From Fonsecaea monophora (taxonomy: Eukaryota; Ascomycota; Eurotiomycetes; Chaetothyriales; Herpotrichiellaceae), in assembly GCF_001642475.1 (NCBI RefSeq), contig NW_019174014.1, forward strand, positions 80,091-144,090: DNA of 64,000 nucleotides. Reading direction: 5' to 3'. The notes beneath the pieces are model-generated. The model had not been told where the DNA came from. It did not search any database and saw only the letters and a list, made by a program, of their open reading frames with translations. Of the stretch, positions 57,960 to 64,000 are shown in pieces (position 1 is the stretch's first letter; each line of letters opens with the position of its first letter). The translations under genes and the position numbers were made by a program.

Positions 57960-58364
57960 AGTTGCACTCTGCTGTGCGAGAGTTTGTGTGGCGGAGACAT
58001 TTGAGTTTACTTTTCCCCACCCGTTGGTATTCCCTTGTGCAAATGAGATTCACGCCAGAGAGGTAATAGGTAACAGCAAAGACTTGCCTCATATACTGCT
58101 AGTGCGAGAAAAGGGTGAGTGAAAAGTGCTTGAATGGGTATTAACGCCGAGGTCGGAGGTTGATAAACTCCGCACGAGGCTGATGCGACCCACTTCTCTC
58201 CTCTTCCCAATGAGGTCTAGTGGCTTCTTAGTCCCCGGGTCTGGGATTATCACCATCATCGTCGCTTTAAGACTTTTCTTCTTGAAACCTCTTGTCTGTT
58301 TCTCCCTCAGAGCCTGTATGGTGCGGAACATGGGTATACGGTGACACCGGGTCCGTCTTCAGCA
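57960..58364. promoter_or_regulatory. Upstream region of the Zn2Cys6 regulator, with inverted CGGAG repeat
   Basis: 405 nt between the oxidase stop and the regulator start. An inverted repeat CGGAG-N9-CTCCG lies at 58154-58172, about 190 nt upstream of the ATG. This layout (CGG-N13-CCG overall) is typical of Zn2Cys6 dimers and suggests autoregulation (inference). Confidence 0.5.
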
Positions 58365-60661
58365 ATGGCCACATTCAAAAGCTATGATCCGTCCAGCATA
58401 ATTACTCGTCCGCATCATGCTCGCGCGTGCGAGGCCTGTTATGCTCGAAAAGGTAGGTGCAGGAGGACTCGGCACCTCGAGCCTTGTCATTCATACCGAG
58501 TACACTTGGCCGAGCCCAGCGCTGACCTCAACAAGTACGTTGCGATATATCCGGGACTTCTGGCACGTGTTCCAACTGTGCCGAACATGGTACCCCTTGC
58601 AAGTGAGTATCACGGCAGCATCATCATCCAGATGGACCACAGTATAACCTTTCTTTTTTTAGACCCCGTTTGCGGCGGCGGAAAGACCACAGTCACCAGC
58701 GACCCCAGCCGGAGAAAAGAGCCAGAACGGTGTATCGAACTCGGAATTCGGCAGCGAGTCCTGTCTCCCAGGAGACTAGCCACCAGCCGCAAGACTGGAA
58801 TCTGACCGCCCCGTCGCCACCGCCACAGCATCAAGCCGATACCCCCATGGCACCGCTTCTGTTCATCCGCCACTGTGTCGCTGCCCCAAGTCCTGTCGAC
58901 CTGGCCGCGGCGGCCTCGTCTCCCAGAGTTGACGAATTCTGCAATTCATCGTACCTGTCGCGACGGGCTGTCCTAGGAGATGACTTTCCCGGGCTCGACT
59001 ACTCGCACGGCGGACGGCAGCCCTACGAGCACACGCTAAGCGAGAGCGACATGAAAGTCCTGGAGCTCTACAATGCCTTTGATCTGCCGCCAGTCCCCGT
59101 CCGTCAGGTATTTATCGAGATCTTCTACGAAAAGTGCTGGCCATGGATGCCGGTGGTGGACGGTGGAATGGTCTCGGCCGACGCCCCTTCAGAAGCGACC
59201 TCGCTGGTGGTTCTGCAAGCCGTTTTGCTCGCTGCCGCGACAACCAAGCCTAAGAGCGACACCACCCTCCCCGCGCAACCGCAATACCGCAAGGTCAAGG
59301 CGTTGATTGACACAGGCGCCGAGAGCAACCCCCTCAATCTTCTTTCAGCGTCATGTTTGATGCAATTCTTCGCGCCCTCGACGCCGAAAGACATCTCTAT
59401 CCACCATCCGACATTCTGGGGGAACTATGCGCTCGGTCTCGCTCAGCAGATGGGTCTTCACATGAAGTCCACCAGACCCAGCAGCCAGGAGAGGCTCAGG
59501 CGAAGGGTATGGTGGACTTTATACGTAAGTTTCGATTCTCGAAATGGATATTGACCAAGCGACTAACACGTTGCGCAGGCAAGAGACAGTGTCATGTCCT
59601 CGGCCCATGGCCGTCCCCGACTCATCAACCCGACAGATTGCGTGGTTGACCCGCCGTCGATATACGATTTTCCAGACCCCAGCGACATTCGCGCCCAGAT
59701 CTTTGTTTCCTACGTGGCCATTACAGAAATTCTGTGCGATCTCTGCCAGCTGCTCACGCGGCAGAACGACCCTCCTCCAGCCGAAAAGAACAAAATAGGT
59801 CTCCGACTCCTAGACTTTGTTCGATCACTGCCACTCGCTCTCCGACTTGTCCAAGCCGACGGGACCGCGGCGCCGTACTCGTTCGACCTGGCCCAGCTAC
59901 ACATCTACCTCCTCATCACCATCATCATCCTCTACCGGCCCCGATCCATCTTCTACGTCCCACCATCCAGCTCCCCCGCCATCGTGGCGTCGAACCTGAG
60001 CTTCCGCATCTTCGAGGCCATCGAGCTGCGGGGACACACCTGCTCGCTCGTGTCCGGGTTCGCGTGGAACCTCCTCGTCACGGCCATCCCGCAGGTCTCC
60101 TGCCTGCGGATCCCGTCGTTGCGGGAAGAATGCAAGGGGAACCTGGACACGCTGGAGCGGTGTTTCCGGACCCTGGCGACAACCAGGCCCGCCGCGGCGG
60201 CGAACCTGCGCAACACGCAGGAGATCCGCAGGGTGGTGGAATCCAAAGAACCGCTCTCGATGCCGATACCGCCGCGCCTCAGTGCCACCGACGACACCCT
60301 GTCCTTCTCCCCCCTGGACCTGTTCGACCCGTACGGCGCCGACGTGCCGGGCAACTACGACCGCGTCACCGCGGCGCTGGAATTCTCGGCGACCAACAAG
60401 ACGTTTCGGAACGCTCCGAACACGAATGGTCCGCACAATGCCGAAAACGTCCCACTGCAGCAGCCCCCGCGAGATCAGACCGTGCCGCACGTGTTCCCTG
60501 CCCAACAGACGCAGTCGTCGGCGTTCACGCCCACGCCGAGCAACCTCGGCGGGACCACGATGTTGGACGACGTGCTCGACTTTGAACTGCTGGGGAACAA
60601 TTTCCCCGAGGATGGCTGGATGAGGAACTGGGTCAACGAGTTACATATCCTGGGGGAATGA
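58365..60661 (+). CDS. Zn2Cys6 transcription factor, likely cluster regulator
   Basis: Exons 58365-58452, 58536-58602, 58663-59524 and 59579-60661 give about 699 aa. The zinc cluster is split by an intron: ACEACYARK joins VRCDISGTSGTCSNC, then AEHGTPCKPRLRRRKD, spacing C-x2-C-x6-C-x8-C-x2-C-x6-C followed by a basic tail. The clean restoration of this motif supports both introns. The fungal_trans regulatory domain (about 200-480) contains FIEIFYEKCWPWMPVVDGGM, ALGLAQQMGLHMKSTRP and RLRRRVWWTLY. The C-terminus is acidic/aromatic (DDVLDFELLGNNF), a likely activation region. Start: ATG 58365; the frame upstream begins with GTG. It lies next to acyl-CoA oxidase 2 and is the only regulator inside the cluster, so it is the natural candidate to control it (inference). 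Confidence 0.9.
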
Positions 60662-60780
60662 CCGGGATCTTGATCTGGGAGAACACTTACAACTGGCCAG
60701 ACCAGGCAGACACACATCCGGTGGGAAACTATTGACCCTTGGATCCGATACCGTCTCTCGCCATAAGCCTGGGCCCGGCC

Positions 60781-60858
60781 CCCGACCCTGGCCTGACCCT
60801 GGCCCTGGCCCTGGCCTGACCCTGGCCCTGGCCCTGGCTTTGGCTCTGGCCCTGACCC
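60781..60858. repeat. GC-rich minisatellite
   Basis: Tandem CCCTGG/CCTGAC-based units. Two adjacent 23-nt copies starting at 60793 and 60816 begin CTGACCCTGGCCCTGG and appear identical; decayed copies flank them. It lies 120-200 nt after the regulator's stop, so may fall in its 3' UTR. Confidence 0.75.
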
Positions 60859-61182
60859 GATCCCGAAGTAGGTCGTTCGGTTCGTCCAGATAGATCTGAA
60901 ATCTCATGGGGGAAGTAAGACACAAGAGGAGCGAAAAGCTTGAGAGGGACTAACGTTTCGTAAGAGGTAGAGGTAGATTCTCCCCCTAGTTCTGAGATCT
61001 GGAAGGCGATGGAACGAGTCGAATTGTATATTTTGTAAGTATGTATGTATGCTATGTATGCATGCAATGTACATAGATGGATAGGGACAGTGAGTGAATT
61101 GCCAGAGGTACACAGTACGGTCACCCTCTTGGTGCCCCTTGTTCCGGCTGATTGCTTCTCTCCCTCCTTTTCTTTTGATCTT

Positions 61183-61240
61183 CTCTTCTCTTCTCTCTCT
61201 CTCTCTCTCTCTGTGTGCATGTGTGTATCTGTGTGTGTAT
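61183..61240. repeat. CT/GT microsatellite
   Basis: A (CT)n tract of about 15 repeats (61183-61212) runs directly into a TG-rich tract with GTGTGTATCTGTGTG-type units. A shorter TTCTC-rich stretch precedes it. Confidence 0.85.
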
Positions 61241-63167
61241 GTGCGCGTGCCCCCCTCGTAAGGCCAACCAACACCAACACCATCTCCGCGAACCTGGCTC
61301 GCACTTTTAACCCATCCGACCCTCCACAAAAACCGGGCTGGCCTTGTTTGTGGAGACTTTCCCCATCTGCGCAATTGTCTCACCGTTCGCCGTTCAGGGA
61401 GACATCCACACAGCCACCCGCCCATCGTATCCGTTCGCGGTCAGGCAGTGCAAGGCAGTGCAAGGTAAGACAAGGCTACACCTGCTCGTCGACTAAAGAT
61501 TCTCCTCGTGTCCGGCGATTCTTGAACCTAGGTCCATACAAAGTGGGCAGACCGGGTCCAAACACCGACAAGCACCGGGCGGGCCAACCGGTGGACAAAG
61601 CGCGTTGGCGAGCGTTAACCTAGATAGGATGTAGCTGGAAAGTCAGTTTGTTGTGGTGTTGCAGTTGAACCCGTACGTCTATAGTGTCTGTGCTTGTACG
61701 AGCAAAGCGGGCGGGGAGGGGGTCCCTTTTCAGGCCATCTCCATGCGGTTATGTGTGAGTATGTCGTACATGCATTCGCATCACGTCGCATCGCATCGCA
61801 TCACATCACCAACCGATCATCCTGCATCATCACCATTGTAGGCGCGTTCGACCTCTCACCCACCTCGTTAGTCAGTACCACAGAAAGGGACAGATACATC
61901 CCCAGTGGCTGTGTCCCTGTTCAGCAACAAATCAAGTCTCCATCAACTGGTAACCTGCCCAACTAGCATTTCATGGCAATGGGAGATTACCCCATCTACA
62001 TACCCATGCCGCAAAGCCACTTTGCATGGGAAAATTTTAGTTTGATCCGAGAATCGCATGTTCAAAAAAACTTCGGTCTGGCAAGGTTGGCCGCGTCATG
62101 ACCACTTGCCATACCCTGTAGCTTCTTGATAGAATGCATCTTCGGATCAGGACTGTGTTACACTTCCGCCGCCAGAGTGGCCCGTGCATAGGGAGCTTGA
62201 CGAGGACCTGGACAAAAAGAGACTTCCCCATATCAAGATATGCTAAAACCGGCTACGAGGTTGCTATCTCCGCACATGTGGTTTCGCCGAGGAAAGAGCC
62301 CTGTCGAGTTGCAATGCCCGGGTGCATGGTAGCTTAGTAGTTCGCCGTTGTTGTCGTTGGATGATATCTTGAGAAAATCTGTGCTCGACGAATCCGCACG
62401 ATCATATTTCTGATATAGATGGTGCGGATGGGTTTATTGCGGTCCATCGCATGCCAGATGGTGACCTGCTTGATACTTAACCACCCTAGTGTCATCTTCC
62501 AGAGTGTCCCGAAGTGTAGGTCACCACGGCGCCTCTTTGTGCCATCGGCGTATCACACCACGTAGACAATCATCATTGAATCCCTGGGCCTCACCCAACC
62601 TGAAGAACGCCACGGATCGAGATTCCGGGGCCTTGTCGGGTTGGGAACGACAGAAGTTGCCCTTGCTCTGCCCCAACTCAGCACAAACCCAAACGAGGGT
62701 CCAGCGTCGGCGGAAACCCCAGAGGAATAGATGGTTAGAGTTCGCCCCAAGAGGCACCAGAGTGTGTTTGGAATGGGAGAAAATGGATCCCAACCTTCTT
62801 ACCACCACTAAGCCCAGCTGTGTCAATCTCACCCTGAATGCGGCAAGGCGGACTGCCAGCCAGCCCTCTGGTCCCTCTGATCGCTCTGGTCCAATAACTG
62901 CCCCGCCCAACACGTCGTAGGGGACATGATATATTGAAGCCGTACATCGCATCCTTTGCCAGGTCAGTCTCAAGATGGAGAACGTGGGCTGGGATTCTAC
63001 ACCATCACCGGGGATCCAAAGTGCCACACACCAGTTTTCCCCAGATTTCCCTTCGATAGAGACTGCCAACGTCCGCCCAAAAACGGTCGGAAATGGGCGG
63101 GATTCGATAGACCAACTGTCAACCAATACGGCCCACTGTCCCCTTGTCTTTGTCAGTGTCGGGGCTC

Positions 63168-63932
63168 ATGTCTTATAACCACAGTGAAGGCGTTCCAGCC
63201 ACGGGTTGGCATCCTCAAGCATCCCATCACCATCCGCCATACTTGGCCACGGCCTGTGAGAATACTTCTCTGTTTATACTGCCCAATACGGCCTCGAATC
63301 TCGTCCCTGTCGACGTCTCCGAGTATCCTTACAAAAGAACTGGGCTGCCTCTTCAGGGAGCACAACAGTCCCGGGCCGATCTGTTGGCCGGCAGGATCTG
63401 CTTGCCAGTCTCCTCGCCCGAATATGGCGATGGGGATCATTTTACCTGGCTCGCCCAGCAATCGAGTCTTCACGACAACAGCAGTGATACGACGCCTGCC
63501 CATATGGCTCTGGCCCGTCAAATACACCAAGACGGTACGAGTCCTGACCCTTGTGGGCAAACGGAAGCCAGCTATGGCTCCAGGACAAATGCTCAAGAAA
63601 GGAATAGATCCAGTACCAGCGATAAAAGACAAGCCCACTCCATCACGGAGCGGAGATATCGCGACAAGGTAAACAACAAACTCAAGGAGCTCTATTGCAC
63701 TCTGCGCGAGGCCAAGTATCAGCTCCAATCTCAGATCGAGGCTTCGGAATGTATCATCATCAGCGAGCCATTCAATGGCATGAAGAAGTCCGATGTCATC
63801 AACGATGCCATCACCTACATTCAGGAGTCCGAGGTCAACTTCCGGCACATGGCAGAGGAAATCCAAAGCCTCAGAAGTCAAATCCGCCATTTGGAGGATC
63901 ACGGAGATAGCTTGACAAGAATCAACTCTTAA
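63168..63932 (+). CDS. Basic helix-loop-helix transcription factor
   Basis: 254-aa predicted nuclear protein with a C-terminal bHLH domain. The basic region and helix 1 are KRQAHSITERRYRDKVNNK and LKELYCTLREA, with the E-box-contacting Glu and the Arg of ERRYR. A loop of about 25 residues follows, then helix 2 MKKSDVINDAITYIQ, continuing into a short coiled coil (MAEEIQSLRSQIRHLE). The N-terminal half is low-complexity. Start: ATG 63168 (MSYNHSEGV); a TTG-led extension reaches 63144, and a stop at 63108 closes the frame upstream. An upstream frame (62975, MENVGWDSTPSPG) looks TF-like, but I found no splice of normal length joining it in phase, so it may be a uORF. SREBP-like and Ino4-like families share this helix pattern; subtype uncertain. 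Confidence 0.8.
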   Translation: MSYNHSEGVPATGWHPQASHHHPPYLATACENTSLFILPNTASNLVPVDVSEYPYKRTGLPLQGAQQSRADLLAGRICLPVSSPEYGDGDHFTWLAQQSSLHDNSSDTTPAHMALARQIHQDGTSPDPCGQTEASYGSRTNAQERNRSSTSDKRQAHSITERRYRDKVNNKLKELYCTLREAKYQLQSQIEASECIIISEPFNGMKKSDVINDAITYIQESEVNFRHMAEEIQSLRSQIRHLEDHGDSLTRINS

Positions 63933-64000
63933 TGGGGGATGCCAGGACCTACCTCGCTGCCGTACCATAACAACAGGCACAGACTCACTGCTGGACGGGG

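Larger units (their letters stand above)
60662..63167. other. Gene-poor region with simple repeats
   Basis: 2506 nt. It contains a GC-rich minisatellite (60781-60858) and a CT/GT microsatellite (61183-61240). Longer open frames at 62489-62920 (plus) and 62521-63126 (minus) overlap each other and resemble nothing. The part after about 62900 is probably leader/promoter of the bHLH gene and has a 67-codon ATG frame at 62975-63178. Confidence 0.45.

Noticed and set aside
59734..60585. 283-codon frame overlapping the Zn2Cys6 regulator, and a 202-codon antisense frame at 59897-60505
   Set aside because: Both are shadows in GC-rich coding sequence; Arg/His/Pro-rich without motifs.
38737..60661. Secondary-metabolite biosynthetic cluster
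   Set aside because: No PKS, NRPS, terpene synthase, prenyltransferase or P450 is present; enzymes fit degradation better.
62489..63126. Overlapping long frames on both strands (143 and 201 codons)
   Set aside because: They overlap each other, show no domain or splice context, and continue into the bHLH leader; left as unexplained.
63144..63180. Roughly 33-nt intron joining the 62975 frame to the bHLH frame
   Set aside because: Shorter than the other introns here (45 nt or more) and leaves the phases mismatched.
1..64000. tRNA, rRNA, CRISPR arrays, viral genes
   Set aside because: No tRNA-type GGTTCGAATCC box pairs, rRNA blocks, regular direct-repeat arrays or viral domains were noticed by eye; tRNAscan and Infernal runs would be decisive.

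Overview
The window reads as nuclear chromosomal DNA of a filamentous ascomycete (Pezizomycotina). The evidence is short GT-AG introns (mostly 45-90 nt, some with a TACTAAC-type branch site), Zn2Cys6 regulators, fungal-only families (New1/Elf1, methylcitrate-cycle enzymes, Dal5-type permeases) and Aspergillus-like protein sequences. Several family choices suggest Eurotiomycetes, perhaps a black-yeast relative; that placement is an inference. No rRNA, tRNA, CRISPR, viral or intact transposon gene was recognised. Intron boundaries were read by eye from splice sites and frame continuity, so individual exon ends may be off by a few bases.

Region 1 (1-23 kb) is mostly housekeeping: AP-2 alpha adaptin, a YggS/PLPBP-type pyridoxal-phosphate protein and the New1/Elf1 ABC-F ATPase. 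Next comes a head-to-head pair for the mitochondrial methylcitrate cycle (2-methylisocitrate lyase and 2-methylcitrate synthase). A second head-to-head pair follows, a membrane GH16 beta-glucanase-like protein and a GT2 polysaccharide-synthase-like protein. A zinc alcohol dehydrogenase and a Nit-type amidase close the region.

Region 2 (23-38 kb) is accessory in character. It holds a DHA1-type MFS exporter, a sugar porter, a transcription factor that combines two C2H2 fingers with a Zn2Cys6 cluster, an intronless TPR protein of bacterial look, and a poorly conserved locus with a frameshifted gene.

Region 3 (38.7-60.7 kb) looks like an acid-catabolism gene cluster. In order it has a sugar-porter MFS, a fused LeuC-LeuD aconitase-family hydro-lyase, a phytanoyl-CoA-dioxygenase-family enzyme, a small conserved protein, an acyl-CoA oxidase ending AKL, a Dal5-type carboxylate permease, an ACSF3-like acyl-CoA synthetase, a crotonase, a second acyl-CoA oxidase ending SKL, and a Zn2Cys6 regulator. 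Read together (inference): acid import, CoA activation, peroxisomal beta-oxidation with an alpha-hydroxylation step, and a hydro-lyase, under a local regulator. Several pairs share divergent promoters, and CGGAG/CCGGAG elements and inverted repeats recur in them. The substrate is unknown; this is the best candidate for an undescribed system here.

Region 4 (60.7-64 kb) has simple repeats, a long gene-poor stretch and a bHLH transcription factor at the right edge. A candidate MITE with subterminal CGGCGATTT repeats lies upstream of the first acyl-CoA oxidase.
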